This document shows, piece by piece, positions 32,468 to 41,542 of a DNA stretch of 64,000 nucleotides. The DNA comes from Loktanella gaetbuli (GTDB lineage: Bacteria; Pseudomonadota; Alphaproteobacteria; Rhodobacterales; Rhodobacteraceae), in contig NZ_JAJATZ010000011.1 of the NCBI RefSeq assembly GCF_020531945.1, positions 10,437 through 74,436 of the forward strand, written 5' to 3'. How positions within the stretch are numbered: position 1 is the first letter of the stretch; every line of letters starts with the position of its first letter. The translations under genes and the position numbers were made by a program. The notes under the pieces are model-generated. The model was not told where the DNA came from, did not search any database, and saw only the letters and a list, made by a program, of their open reading frames with translations.

Positions 32468-33628
32468 TTACCCCCGGAACATCGGTGGTCGCGCATCCAC
32501 CCACCGGCCATCGTCACGCCCGCTGGCGGCCACGGCGAAAACGGCGGCCATGGACCGCAAGCCATCCTCGGCGCGCGGATATAGATCGGCAGCGGGATCG
32601 ACAGGATGACCCGCGGCATGGGCGCGGATCGCGGCAGCCAGATCGAGGTAGATATTGGCAAAGGCCAGCGGCATCCCCTCGGCATGACCGATCGTGACGC
32701 GGCTGGTGCGGTCGGCCTCTGGCGACAGCTTCGCCTCGCCACGTTCGATGGTCTGCAATCGCCCGCCGAGCGGCATCCAGAACAACTGGTTGGGCTGTTC
32801 CTGCGACCACCGCAATCCGCCCTTTTCACCAAAGACCTGCAAGGTCAGACCGTGCTGGCGTCCCAGCGCGACCGAGGATGTCCACAACCGCCCGACAGCC
32901 CCGCCGTCAAAGCGCATGTTCACCATTGCATCGTCCTCCAGCACGCGGCTGGGGATGCAGGACACGGTGTCGGCGGACAGTTTTTCCACTTCTTGCCCGA
33001 TGACGAATGACGCCATGTGCAGCGCGTGAATGCCGCAATCGGCAAATTGCGCCGACACCCCTGCCTGTGCGGGATCATAACGCCAGCGCACACGCGGATT
33101 GTCAGCGTCGGCGGCATCGGCGTGGTGACCATGGGCGAACTCTGCCTTGACCAGACGGATCGCACCCAGATCGCCACGCGCCACCATCGCCCGCATGTGG
33201 CGCACCAGTGAATACCCGCTGTAGCCATAATTCACCGCACAGATCTGCCCGGTGGTCCGGGCAATCCTGACGATCTCTTCGCCCTCTTCGACGGTCATCG
33301 TCATCGGCTTTTCGCAAAGAACGTGAAACCCTGCCTCCAGATAGGCCTTGGTGATTTCGAAATGGGTGGCGTTTGGCGTGGCCACCGTCACAAGGTCGAT
33401 ACGGTCGTGGCGCCCACGCTCGCCCGCCAGCATCTCTTGCCAGTCGCCATAGGACCGGTCGGCGGCCAGACCCAGCGTCTGACCATAGGCGCGGCCCGCG
33501 TCGGGGCGGTGATCCAGTGCGGCGGCGGTGAACTCAAACGCACCGTCCAGCCCTGCGCCCAGCCGGTGCGCCGGCCCGATCTGGCTGCCTTCGCCACCGC
33601 CGATCATGCCCCATCTCAGTTTCGTCAT
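32468..33628 (-). CDS. Gfo/Idh/MocA oxidoreductase, inositol cluster
   Basis: A 386-residue NAD(P)-dependent sugar or polyol dehydrogenase. Rossmann motif WGMIGGGEGSQIGPAHR at the N-terminus, the catalytic-region EKP in VLCEKPMTMT near residue 100, and DCGIHALHMASFVIG near 198 with the usual Asp-x3-His. It overlaps iolE (ATGA). The exact substrate, scyllo-inositol or a related inositol, is not readable. Confidence 0.86.
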   Translation of the reverse strand: MTKLRWGMIGGGEGSQIGPAHRLGAGLDGAFEFTAAALDHRPDAGRAYGQTLGLAADRSYGDWQEMLAGERGRHDRIDLVTVATPNATHFEITKAYLEAGFHVLCEKPMTMTVEEGEEIVRIARTTGQICAVNYGYSGYSLVRHMRAMVARGDLGAIRLVKAEFAHGHHADAADADNPRVRWRYDPAQAGVSAQFADCGIHALHMASFVIGQEVEKLSADTVSCIPSRVLEDDAMVNMRFDGGAVGRLWTSSVALGRQHGLTLQVFGEKGGLRWSQEQPNQLFWMPLGGRLQTIERGEAKLSPEADRTSRVTIGHAEGMPLAFANIYLDLAAAIRAHAAGHPVDPAADLYPRAEDGLRSMAAVFAVAASGRDDGRWVDARPPMFRG

Positions 33629-34533
33629 GTCACAATCCCCTCGTCAAAGCCGATCCCGGCCAGATAATCACGGTTGGCCCGCGCATCCGCCACGGGCGAC
33701 ACATCCAGCGTCGGGTCGCAGTCCTGTTCGACCGTGCACCATCCCGCATAGCCCGCATCCAGCAGCAGGGCGCGCACCGCTTTGAAATCGACCTCTCCAT
33801 CCGACAGGTTGCAGAAAATGCCCTGCCCGCAGGCATCGTAGAACCCGGTGCGCTTGGCGATCACATCCGCCTTGACCACGGGGTCCGTCGTCTTGAAATG
33901 CACATAGGTCAGCCGGTCGATATGCCGCTGCATGAACGCCAGCGGATCGAACCCGGCATATGTGCAATGCCCGGTATCAAGGCACAGTTTCAGCTGTGCA
34001 GGATCAGTTTCCAACAGGATGCGCTCGACCTCGGTCTCGAAATCCAGAAACCCGCCCGCATGGGGATGCAGTTCCGGCGTCAGGCCATAGTCATCGGCGG
34101 CCATGCGCGCGACGGTCATGATCCGGTCGCGGAACGCCTGCCATTCGGCGGCATCCATCTGTTCCGCCTCGGCCGCGCGGCCCGCAGTCGGCGCACGGCG
34201 CGGCGAGATGGAATCGATGATCACCAGATGTTCGGCCCCATGCGCCTGCAAGGCGCGGCAGGTCCGCACCGCCCCGTCCATGACGTCATCCCAGGCCGCA
34301 GGGTCGTGAAACGGACGGAACACCACCCCGCCGATCAGGTCCAGCGCATGTTCATCCAGCGCATCACGCAGCATCGCGGGGTCCTCTGGCATATAGCCCA
34401 CGGGCCCCAGTTCGATCCCGCCATATCCCGCCGCCGCGCAATCACGCAGCACATCGCGCCAATGGGGGTTGCGCGGATCATCCGCGAATTCCACACCCCA
34501 GGAACAGGGCGCATTGCCAATACGTATCGTCAT
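33625..34533 (-). CDS. iolE: IolE-like inosose dehydratase, TIM barrel
   Basis: A 302-residue sugar-isomerase/endonuclease-IV-fold protein, matching myo-inosose-2 dehydratase. IGNAPCSWGVEF at the N-terminus and ELHPHAGGFLDFETEVERIL near residue 150 are IolE hallmarks; CLDTGHCTYAG near 188 and VHFKTTDP near 215 hold metal ligands. It removes water from 2-keto-myo-inositol. It lies between two Gfo/Idh/MocA genes on the minus strand. Confidence 0.87.
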   Translation of the reverse strand: MTIRIGNAPCSWGVEFADDPRNPHWRDVLRDCAAAGYGGIELGPVGYMPEDPAMLRDALDEHALDLIGGVVFRPFHDPAAWDDVMDGAVRTCRALQAHGAEHLVIIDSISPRRAPTAGRAAEAEQMDAAEWQAFRDRIMTVARMAADDYGLTPELHPHAGGFLDFETEVERILLETDPAQLKLCLDTGHCTYAGFDPLAFMQRHIDRLTYVHFKTTDPVVKADVIAKRTGFYDACGQGIFCNLSDGEVDFKAVRALLLDAGYAGWCTVEQDCDPTLDVSPVADARANRDYLAGIGFDEGIVT

Positions 34534-34542
34534 GGTCGGTCC

Positions 34543-35646
34543 TCAGGTCTGGGGCACATCGACCCAGCGCCGTTCCCGCGCCGAGGTCAGTGCCGCGTCG
34601 ATCACCTGCGCCACGGCAAGCCCGTCGCGAAAGGTAGGGAATACGGACTTGCGTTCATGAATCGCGGTCAGGAAATCCTTGGCCTCGATGATGATCTGGT
34701 CCTGGTAGCCTGTGCCGTGGCCGGGCCCCTGACAGAACGGCGCGTAATCGGGATGCGCGGGGCCGGTCAGGATCTTGCGAAAACCGCGTGTCGCCTCGGG
34801 GCCTTCGGCCTTGTACAGCCACAGGGCGTTCTGGTCCTCTTGGTCGAACCGGATCGCGCCGCGCGTGCCATGAATTTCATAGGCATAGCCCATCTTGCGG
34901 CCCGTGGCGGTGCGGCTGGAATAGATGTGGCCCAGCACGCCGCTGGCGAACCGGCACATGATCTGGGCGTGGTCGTCGTTGGTCACGCGCCCGCCGGGAC
35001 GGTCGGTGTGCAGCGTTTCGACCTCGGCCATGACGCTGGTGATGGGCCCCATTAGTGCCAAGGCCGCATTAACCGGATGCGGGGCCAGATCGCCCATGTT
35101 GCCATTGGCCATCCCGTCACAGCGCCAGTTGTGCGGCGCATCCGGGTCGGCCAGAAAATCCTCGGTGTGTTCGCCGCGAAACCATGTGACGCGCCCGATT
35201 TCCCCATCGGCCAGCAGTTGCCGCGCGAACTGGCTGGCGGGGGTGCGGATATAGTTGAACCCGACCATATGGGCGACACCGGATGCCTCGGCCAAGGCGA
35301 CCATGGCGCGGCTGTTTTCCAGCGTATCGGCCAACGGTTTTTCGCAGAACACAGGCTTGCCCGCGGCAAAGGCCGCCTGTGCCATCGCGTGATGCGTATC
35401 CGGCGGGGTGGCGATGATGACGGCCTCGACCGCAGGATCGGCAATCAGCGTCTGCCAGTCGGGGGCGGCGCGTGCGAAACCGAAATCACGGGCATAGCGC
35501 GCCGCACTGTCCGGCGAAGATGCGGCGATCATTTCCAACCGGGGACGCAGGGCGGTTCCGAACACGGCCCCCACGACGGACATGGCCACCGCGTGGGCCT
35601 TGCCCATATAGCCGCCACCGATGATCCCGATGCCGATCTCGCGCAT
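34543..35646 (-). CDS. Gfo/Idh/MocA oxidoreductase, inositol dehydrogenase-like
   Basis: A 367-residue NAD-dependent dehydrogenase, first gene of the minus-strand inositol operon. GIGIIGGGYMGKAHAVAM at the N-terminus, PVFCEKPLADTLENS near residue 95 and GDLAPHPVNAALALMG near 180. ATG 35646 follows a GGGGAGGTC ribosome site. With 110 bp to the divergent iolB, both operons share a promoter region. It probably oxidizes an inositol to an inosose, supplying IolE. Confidence 0.87.
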   Translation of the reverse strand: MREIGIGIIGGGYMGKAHAVAMSVVGAVFGTALRPRLEMIAASSPDSAARYARDFGFARAAPDWQTLIADPAVEAVIIATPPDTHHAMAQAAFAAGKPVFCEKPLADTLENSRAMVALAEASGVAHMVGFNYIRTPASQFARQLLADGEIGRVTWFRGEHTEDFLADPDAPHNWRCDGMANGNMGDLAPHPVNAALALMGPITSVMAEVETLHTDRPGGRVTNDDHAQIMCRFASGVLGHIYSSRTATGRKMGYAYEIHGTRGAIRFDQEDQNALWLYKAEGPEATRGFRKILTGPAHPDYAPFCQGPGHGTGYQDQIIIEAKDFLTAIHERKSVFPTFRDGLAVAQVIDAALTSARERRWVDVPQT

Positions 35647-35755
35647 GTCACGACCTCCCCTTCGTGTGGGCACCGTTGCGCGCGCCCCCGAAATCAGTAG
35701 CCTGCCATCTGCGCCCAGACAAGCCGGGTGCAACGCGCCGACAAAAGGACCGCCC

Positions 35756-36598
35756 ATGCACATCGCCCCCTATGACAACAGCAACCGCCCGATCGTCGAT
35801 ATCGACGACGACACGGTGCCGCTGAACTATTTTAACATCGTCAAATTGACCCGCGGGCAAAGTTTCGACTACCGCGTGCCCGGCTACGAAACCTGTATCG
35901 TGCCCGCCACCGGCACGGTCGATGTCGCGGTCGAGGGTGTGGCCTTTGACGGGCTGGGCGGACGCGGCACCGATGTCTGGGACGGAGAGCCGGAGGGCGC
36001 CTATATCCCGTCGGGGGCCAAGGTCACGATCACCTGCACATCGGACGCGACAGAAACATTCGTTGCGGGCGCCAAATACGACAAGGTGCTGGACCCCTTC
36101 GATGTGCGCCGCGACCAGATCGACCTTGTGCAATACGGCAGCGACGACACGAAAACCCACCGCAAGATCAAGCATATCCTGGGCCAGAGACAGGCCGACC
36201 GGGTGGGCCGCCTATTGGTAAGCGAGCTTTATACCGTGGGTCAGGGCGGCTGGTCCGGTTTTCCAAGTCACAAACATGACACCGACCGTCTGCCGCAGGA
36301 AACCCGCCACGACGAAACCTATAATTTCCGGTTCCGCCCCAACCACGGGTCCGGCCTGCAAATGCTGCAACGCGAGGACGGCAAACCGGGCGACGCCTAT
36401 CACATCGTCGATGGGTCCACGATCTGCATCGACCGGGGCTATCATCCCTGCGCCGTGCTGCCCGGCTACGAGATGTATTATTTTACCATCCTCGGCGGTC
36501 TCAGCCAGCGGCCGCTGGTGCAGTATTTCCAGCCCAGCCATGCCGACCAGATCGAAACCATCCCCGGCATCAAGGACATGATCGCGAAATTCAAATGA
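35756..36598 (+). CDS. iolB: IolB, 5-deoxy-glucuronate isomerase
   Basis: A 280-residue cupin enzyme converting 5-deoxy-D-glucuronate to 2-deoxy-5-keto-D-gluconate. FPSHKHDTD near residue 170 with ETYNFRF after it are the metal-binding cupin motifs, and YHPCAVLPGYEMYYF near 225 is typical. The ribosome site is AAAAGGA. It is followed by an ATGA-coupled aldolase. Confidence 0.92.
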   Translation: MHIAPYDNSNRPIVDIDDDTVPLNYFNIVKLTRGQSFDYRVPGYETCIVPATGTVDVAVEGVAFDGLGGRGTDVWDGEPEGAYIPSGAKVTITCTSDATETFVAGAKYDKVLDPFDVRRDQIDLVQYGSDDTKTHRKIKHILGQRQADRVGRLLVSELYTVGQGGWSGFPSHKHDTDRLPQETRHDETYNFRFRPNHGSGLQMLQREDGKPGDAYHIVDGSTICIDRGYHPCAVLPGYEMYYFTILGGLSQRPLVQYFQPSHADQIETIPGIKDMIAKFK

Positions 36599-37449
36599 CC
36601 CTTGCCACGCTGTCAGATGTACTGATCCCGGCCCGCGCGGGCGGCTATGCCATCGCAGGGCTGGTCTGTCAGGGCTGGGAAGACATGCGCGCCTATGTGA
36701 CCGCCGCCGAGGCTGAACGCGCGCCCGTGATCCTGCAGGCCGGGCCGGGCTGTCGCGCGCATACCCCCCTGCCCGTTCTGGCCGGGATGATGCGGCATCT
36801 GGCCGATGCGGCCAGCGTGCCGGTCGTCATCCATCTGGATCACGCCCATTCGCTGGATGAATGCCGGGCCGCCATCGACCTTGGGTTCACCTCGGTGATG
36901 TTCGACGGATCGCGCCTTCCGCTGGCGGACAACATCGCACAGACTGCGCAGGTCGTGCGGATCGCGCAGGCGGCAGGCGTGTCCTGCGAAGGCGAGATCG
37001 GTTTCGTGGGCTATGACGCGGGCGCGGCATCCATCGGCACCGACCCGGCAGAGGCCGCGACATTCGCCCGCGACACGGGCGTGGACGCGCTGGCTGTCTC
37101 AGTCGGCAACGTGCATTTGCAACAGGGGGCCGGGGCCGCGCTGGACGAGGCGCGCATCCACGAGATCGCGGCGCTGACCGATGTGCCGCTGGTGATCCAC
37201 GGCGGGTCGGGCGTGCCGCCGGTGCAGCGCAGCGCATTGGCGCGGGGGTCCAACATCTGCAAGTTCAACATTGGGACAGAGCTGCGCATGACATTCGGTG
37301 CTGCCTTGCGGCAGACCTTGGTCGACGACGACCAGATTTTCGACCGCATCGACATCCTGTCCGCGACCGAGGCCTCGCTCTGCGCCGCCGCCCGCCGGAT
37401 CATCGCGTCACTGGGTGTTCAGTCCCGGCACGTGTTGGATGGGATTTAG
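36595..37449 (+). CDS. iolJ: IolJ-like class II aldolase with altered C-terminus
   Basis: A 284-residue class II fructose-bisphosphate-type aldolase, here probably splitting the phosphorylated 2-deoxy-5-keto-gluconate of the inositol pathway. VIHLDHAHSLDE near residue 80 and VIHGGSGVP near 200 hold zinc ligands and CKFNIGTELRM near 220 the phosphate site. The last 10-13 codons lie on DNA that, on the other strand, encodes the IS481 transposase C-terminus, so the native end has been replaced. The core is intact and the enzyme is probably still active. Confidence 0.85.
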   Translation: MTLATLSDVLIPARAGGYAIAGLVCQGWEDMRAYVTAAEAERAPVILQAGPGCRAHTPLPVLAGMMRHLADAASVPVVIHLDHAHSLDECRAAIDLGFTSVMFDGSRLPLADNIAQTAQVVRIAQAAGVSCEGEIGFVGYDAGAASIGTDPAEAATFARDTGVDALAVSVGNVHLQQGAGAALDEARIHEIAALTDVPLVIHGGSGVPPVQRSALARGSNICKFNIGTELRMTFGAALRQTLVDDDQIFDRIDILSATEASLCAAARRIIASLGVQSRHVLDGI

Positions 37450-37521
37450 AATGAAACGATCTGGCTCTGAGGTCCAGATTTTGCAGATGTATTCGTAGGG
37501 GGTGAGGCCGCTCGGGGTCTT
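37408..37521 (-). mobile_element. IS481-family transposase 3' remnant
   Basis: On the minus strand one frame reads KTPSGLTPYEYICKIW, then TSEPDRFILNPIQHVPGLNTQ and a stop at 37408. This is the characteristic C-terminus of IS481-family transposases. Upstream the frame soon meets a stop and the DDE core is missing, so only the 3' end is left. Its end lies inside the 3' end of the iolJ-like gene. DNA from 37522 to about 37640 may be more element debris. Confidence 0.78.
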
Positions 37522-37672
37522 TCGCCTGCGTGCGCGGCTGCTCCGGCGGTCTTGCACCGCATAATGGGTGGGCGATGACCGTGCCTGCGCGACCGCCGGG
37601 TTTCATCTGCCACTGGAAAGCGGCGTTTCGATATGTTCAAAACACGCGAACCGAATTCAAAGGACACCACCC

Positions 37673-39469
37673 GTGCCAAAGATCGCCCCAAAGGACCTCC
37701 GCTCTGCGCAATGGTTCAACAATCCTGACAACCCGGAGATGACCGCGCTCTATCTGGAACGCTATCTCAACTACGGCATGACACGGGCGGAATTGCAGGG
37801 CGGCAAGCCGATCATCGGGATCGCCCAGACCGGCAGCGACCTGTCGCCGTGCAACCGCCACCATATCGAACTGGCCAAACGGGTGCGCGACGGCATCATC
37901 GCCGCCGGTGGCGTGCCGATCGAAATTCCGGTGCATCCGATCCAGGAAACCGGCAAACGACCCACCGCCAGTCTGGACCGCAACCTGGCCTACCTCGGTC
38001 TGGTCGAGGCGCTTTACGGTTATCCCATCGACGGCGTGGTGCTGACCATCGGCTGTGACAAGACGACCCCTGCCCTGCTGATGGCCGCCGCCACCGTCAA
38101 TATCCCCGCTATCGCGCTGTCGGTCGGCCCGATGCTGAACGGCTGGCACGAGGGCGAACGCGCGGGGTCCGGCACCGTCATCTGGAAGGCCCGCGAAATG
38201 CTGGCCGCCGGCGAAATCAACGACGATCAGTTCATGGACATGGCCGCAGCCTCTGCCCCTTCGGTGGGCTATTGCAACACGATGGGCACCGCGACCACGA
38301 TGAATTCACTGGCCGAGGCTCTGGGGATGCAACTGCCCGGTGCCGCGGCGATCCCCGCGCCCTACCGCGAACGCGGGCAGATCAGCTATGAAACCGGCCT
38401 GCGGATCGTGGACATGGTCTGGGACGACCTGCGCCCCACCGACGTCATGACGCGCGCCGCATTCGAAAACGCGATTGTCGTGAATTCCGCCATCGGCGGA
38501 TCGACCAACGCGCCGATCCACCTGAATGCGATTGCAAAACATCTGGGCATCACCCTGACCAACGACGACTGGCAACAGGTCGGCCACCGCGTGCCGCTGC
38601 TGGTGAACCTGCAACCCTCTGGCACATACCTGGGCGAAGATTATCACCGCGCAGGCGGCGTGCCTGCCGTGATCGGCGAACTGATCGCCGCCGACATGCT
38701 GCCGCATCCGGACGCGTTGACGGTCAATGGCCGGACCATGCAGGACAACTGCGGTCTGCGCCGGACCGTGAACGACGACGTGATCCATCCCGCCAGCCTG
38801 CCGCTGATGGCCAGTGCCGGGTTCATCAACCTGTCGGGCAACCTGTTTGACAGCGCGATCATGAAAACATCCGTGATCGGTGCCGCATTCCGTGCCGCCT
38901 ATCTGGAAAACCCGGATGACCCCAATGCGTTCGAGGGCCGCGCCGTGGTGTTCGACGGACCAGAGGATTTTCACCACCGTGTCGACGATCCGGCAGAAAA
39001 CATCGACCGCGACTGCATCCTCGTGATGCGCGGTGCCGGGCCCAAGGGCTATCCCGGTGCGGCCGAGGTCGTGAACATGCGCCCACCCAATTACCTGATA
39101 AAACAGGGCATCCACGCCCTGCCCTGCATCGGTGACGGACGCCAGTCCGGCACGTCTGGCAGTCCCTCGATCCTGAACGCCTCGCCCGAGGCGGCAGACA
39201 ACGGCGGCTTGGCGCTGCTGCAAACCGGCGACCGCATCCGCATCGACCTAAACACCTTCTCGGCCAATATCCTGGTGCCAGAAGATGAACTGACCGCCCG
39301 GCGCGACGCGCTGATCGCAAAAGGCGGCTATCCGATCCCTGCCAGCCAGTCGCCGTGGCAGGACATCTTCCGCGATCTGGTCGAACCGCTGTCAGAGGGC
39401 ATGACCCTGCGCGGCACGACCGATCACCGCGACATCGCCCGCATGGGGTTGCCGCGCGACAGCCACTGA
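37673..39469 (+). CDS. IlvD/EDD-family sugar-acid dehydratase
   Basis: A 598-residue Fe-S dehydratase of the IlvD/EDD family in the sugar-acid (arabonate/xylonate type) subgroup. Cysteines in DLSPCNRHH near residue 55, TIGCDKTTPA near 125 and VGYCNTMGTA near 195 form the Fe-S site; KTSVIGAAF near 400 and GDGRQSGTSGSPSILN near 485 are conserved. GTG 37673 is chosen because AAAGGA lies eight bases before it. It turns an aldonate into a 2-keto-3-deoxy acid, here feeding the SDR/FAH pair. Substrate uncertain: arabonate, xylonate, fuconate or galactonate. Confidence 0.86.
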   Translation: MPKIAPKDLRSAQWFNNPDNPEMTALYLERYLNYGMTRAELQGGKPIIGIAQTGSDLSPCNRHHIELAKRVRDGIIAAGGVPIEIPVHPIQETGKRPTASLDRNLAYLGLVEALYGYPIDGVVLTIGCDKTTPALLMAAATVNIPAIALSVGPMLNGWHEGERAGSGTVIWKAREMLAAGEINDDQFMDMAAASAPSVGYCNTMGTATTMNSLAEALGMQLPGAAAIPAPYRERGQISYETGLRIVDMVWDDLRPTDVMTRAAFENAIVVNSAIGGSTNAPIHLNAIAKHLGITLTNDDWQQVGHRVPLLVNLQPSGTYLGEDYHRAGGVPAVIGELIAADMLPHPDALTVNGRTMQDNCGLRRTVNDDVIHPASLPLMASAGFINLSGNLFDSAIMKTSVIGAAFRAAYLENPDDPNAFEGRAVVFDGPEDFHHRVDDPAENIDRDCILVMRGAGPKGYPGAAEVVNMRPPNYLIKQGIHALPCIGDGRQSGTSGSPSILNASPEAADNGGLALLQTGDRIRIDLNTFSANILVPEDELTARRDALIAKGGYPIPASQSPWQDIFRDLVEPLSEGMTLRGTTDHRDIARMGLPRDSH

Positions 39470-39480
39470 CCCGACCAAGG

Positions 39481-39510
39481 AGGGGGCGCGACTGACCTGC
39501 CGCGCCCCCT
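39481..39510. terminator. Bidirectional hairpin terminator
   Basis: A perfect 10 bp GC-rich inverted repeat (AGGGGGCGCG and CGCGCCCCCT) with a 10 base loop, between the convergent dehydratase and FAH-family genes. There is no clear T-tract, so termination may need help, but placement and stem strength fit a shared terminator. Confidence 0.65.
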
Positions 39511-39516
39511 GCCCTG

Positions 39517-40362
39517 TCAGTCCTCCTGCACCAGCGCCTGCCGCTGTTTGCCCAGTCCCGCGATCCCCAGTTCCATCACGTCACCGGCCTGCAGATAGAC
39601 GGGATGCGGTTTCATCCCCATGCCCACGCCCGGCGGTGTGCCGGTGGAAATCACGTCACCGGGGTGCAGGGTCATCAGCCCGGACAGATGTTCGATGATC
39701 TGGGCCACGGTGAAAATCATCGTGGCGGTCGATCCGGTTTGCCGCCGTTCACCGTTCACATCCAACCACATGTCCAGCGCCTGCGGGTCCGGCACCGCGT
39801 CGCGCGTGACCAGCCACGGACCCGTCGGGCCAAAGGTGTCGCAACTCTTGCCCTTGGTCCACTGTCCCGTCAGCCCGGTCTGATAATGCCGTTCCGACAC
39901 GTCGTTGACGATGCAATAGCCCGCGACATGGTCTAGCGCCTGTGCGGCACTGACGTGTTTCGCCCGGGTGCCGATGACCACGCCCAGCTCGACCTCCCAG
40001 TCGGTGTTCGTGGACCCGCGCGGGATCATCACGTCATCATTTGGCCCCACGATGGCCGATGTCGCCTTCATGAACAAAATGGGATGTTCGGGGATCGGCA
40101 TGCCGGCCTCGGCGGCGTGATCGGAATAGTTCAACCCGATGCACAGCATCTTGCCGATGGACCCCACACATGGCCCCAGACGCGGGTTGCCCGCCACCAC
40201 CGGCAAATCGGAGGGGGCCAGCGCGCGCAGCCGGGCCAACCCAGCGTCCGACAGCACGTCCCCCGCGATGTCATCCACGACACCGGACAGATCATGCAGC
40301 GTATCGCCCACCATCATGCCGGGTTTTTCCGCACCTTCCGCGCCGTATCTCACCAGTTTCAC
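39517..40362 (-). CDS. Fumarylacetoacetate hydrolase (FAH) family, diketo-acid hydrolase
   Basis: A 281-residue FAH-fold enzyme. CIGLNYSDHAAEAG near residue 75, the metal-binding DWEVELGVVIG near 120, VNDVSERHYQ near 152 and ISTGTPPGVGMG near 240. Paired with a ketodeoxyfuconate-type SDR, it probably hydrolyses 2,4-diketo-3-deoxy-L-fuconate or a similar acid to pyruvate and a hydroxy acid. It is downstream of the SDR in the same direction. Confidence 0.87.
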   Translation of the reverse strand: MKLVRYGAEGAEKPGMMVGDTLHDLSGVVDDIAGDVLSDAGLARLRALAPSDLPVVAGNPRLGPCVGSIGKMLCIGLNYSDHAAEAGMPIPEHPILFMKATSAIVGPNDDVMIPRGSTNTDWEVELGVVIGTRAKHVSAAQALDHVAGYCIVNDVSERHYQTGLTGQWTKGKSCDTFGPTGPWLVTRDAVPDPQALDMWLDVNGERRQTGSTATMIFTVAQIIEHLSGLMTLHPGDVISTGTPPGVGMGMKPHPVYLQAGDVMELGIAGLGKQRQALVQED

Positions 40363-40380
40363 GCCTGTCCTCCCTTGCGA

Positions 40381-41118
40381 TCAACCCGACCAGCCGCCGT
40401 CGATGACATGCGGTTGCCCGGTGGTGAACGCACTTTCGTCGCTCGCAAGATAGACCACAAGGGCCGCGATTTCCTGCGCCGTCGCCACCCGGCCCATCGG
40501 CTGACGCTGGACGAAACGGTCCAGCGCCGCGTCACGACTGCCCAGTTCCGCCCCCAGCGCCGTGACGCGGTCCTGCCAGCTGGGGCTGTCAACGGTGCCC
40601 GGACAGATGCAGTTGCAACGGACTCCGCGGGTGATGTAATCGACCGCAACCGATTTCGTCAGCCCGATTACCGCCGCCTTGGTCGTGCCATAGATGAACC
40701 GATCAGGTGCGCCGATGATCGACGAACAGGCCGACGACATGTTCACAATGCTGCCTGCACCCCGGTCCAGCATCCCCGGCAGCGCCGCGCGAATCGTGCG
40801 AAACATCGACGTCACGTTCAGATCAAAGGTTGCGGCCCAGTCGTCATCGGTCGCCGTCAAGACCGACCCGTGCGGGACGATGCCCGCGCAGTTGAACAAC
40901 ACATCGGGCCGGGCCTGTGCCACACCCGCCCTGACGGATGCATCATCGCGCACATCCAGCGCCAGGGCCGTGATCCCGTCCAGGTCCGCCAACAGGCCAG
41001 GATTCACGTCACTGGCGAAAACGGTGGCCCCTTCGGCCGCCATCGCAATGGCAGAGGCACGCCCGATGCCCTGCCCCGCCGCCGTGACCAGCACGCGTTT
41101 GCCGTCCAATCGTCCCAT
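40381..41118 (-). CDS. SDR, 2-keto-3-deoxy-L-fuconate dehydrogenase-like
   Basis: A 245-residue classical SDR: VTAAGQGIGRA (cofactor), NCAGI, Ser in NMSSACSS and YGTTKAAVIG (catalytic Tyr and Lys near 150). Its start, GKRVLVTAAGQGIGRASA, closely resembles 2-keto-3-deoxy-L-fuconate dehydrogenases. GGGAGGG before ATG 41118 fixes the start. It oxidizes a 2-keto-3-deoxy acid for the FAH-family enzyme. Confidence 0.86.
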   Translation of the reverse strand: MGRLDGKRVLVTAAGQGIGRASAIAMAAEGATVFASDVNPGLLADLDGITALALDVRDDASVRAGVAQARPDVLFNCAGIVPHGSVLTATDDDWAATFDLNVTSMFRTIRAALPGMLDRGAGSIVNMSSACSSIIGAPDRFIYGTTKAAVIGLTKSVAVDYITRGVRCNCICPGTVDSPSWQDRVTALGAELGSRDAALDRFVQRQPMGRVATAQEIAALVVYLASDESAFTTGQPHVIDGGWSG

Positions 41119-41230
41119 GATCGTCCCTCCATCCCGGTGCAGACTGTCCGACGCATCGTCACCTGTCCAGCACCCGTGACGCGGCCCGCCAATCACGCTA
41201 GATCCTACGGCACCCATGAAAGGATCGCCC

Positions 41231-41542
41231 ATGCCCTCTGTCGATTTCAACGTCCCCCACGCATTGCCCAAGGAAGACGCGGCCGCACGCCTGCTTGCCG
41301 GTATTCCCAAGCTGGAAAAGGCCATTCCCGGCGGCGGCGACGTGCAGGCCGAACGCGTGGGCGATGACGGCATGATCCTGTCGATCAAGGCGATGGGTCA
41401 GACCATCACGGTGGATTCCGTCCTGTCCGACAGCGCCGTCAGCGGTCAGGTCAAGGTACCGCTGATGCTGGCGATGATGCAGACCCAGATCCGCGACATG
41501 GTGCAGGACAGCGTTACCCGGATGCTGGCGAAACCCGCCTAG
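41231..41542 (+). CDS. Polyhydroxyalkanoic acid system family protein
   Basis: A 103-residue protein of the PHA-granule-region family. It opens MPSVDFNVPHALPKEDAAARL and has the alternating beta pattern (MILSIKAMGQTITVDSVLS). These proteins occur near PHA genes and are of undefined role. ATG 41231 follows AAAGGA. It stands alone and ends 4 bp inside the convergent glgX. Confidence 0.75.
   Translation: MPSVDFNVPHALPKEDAAARLLAGIPKLEKAIPGGGDVQAERVGDDGMILSIKAMGQTITVDSVLSDSAVSGQVKVPLMLAMMQTQIRDMVQDSVTRMLAKPA

Noticed and set aside
37568..37672. Upstream ATG as start of the IlvD/EDD dehydratase
   Set aside because: The added 35 residues have no homology and overlap probable IS481 debris; GTG 37673 has a good ribosome site.
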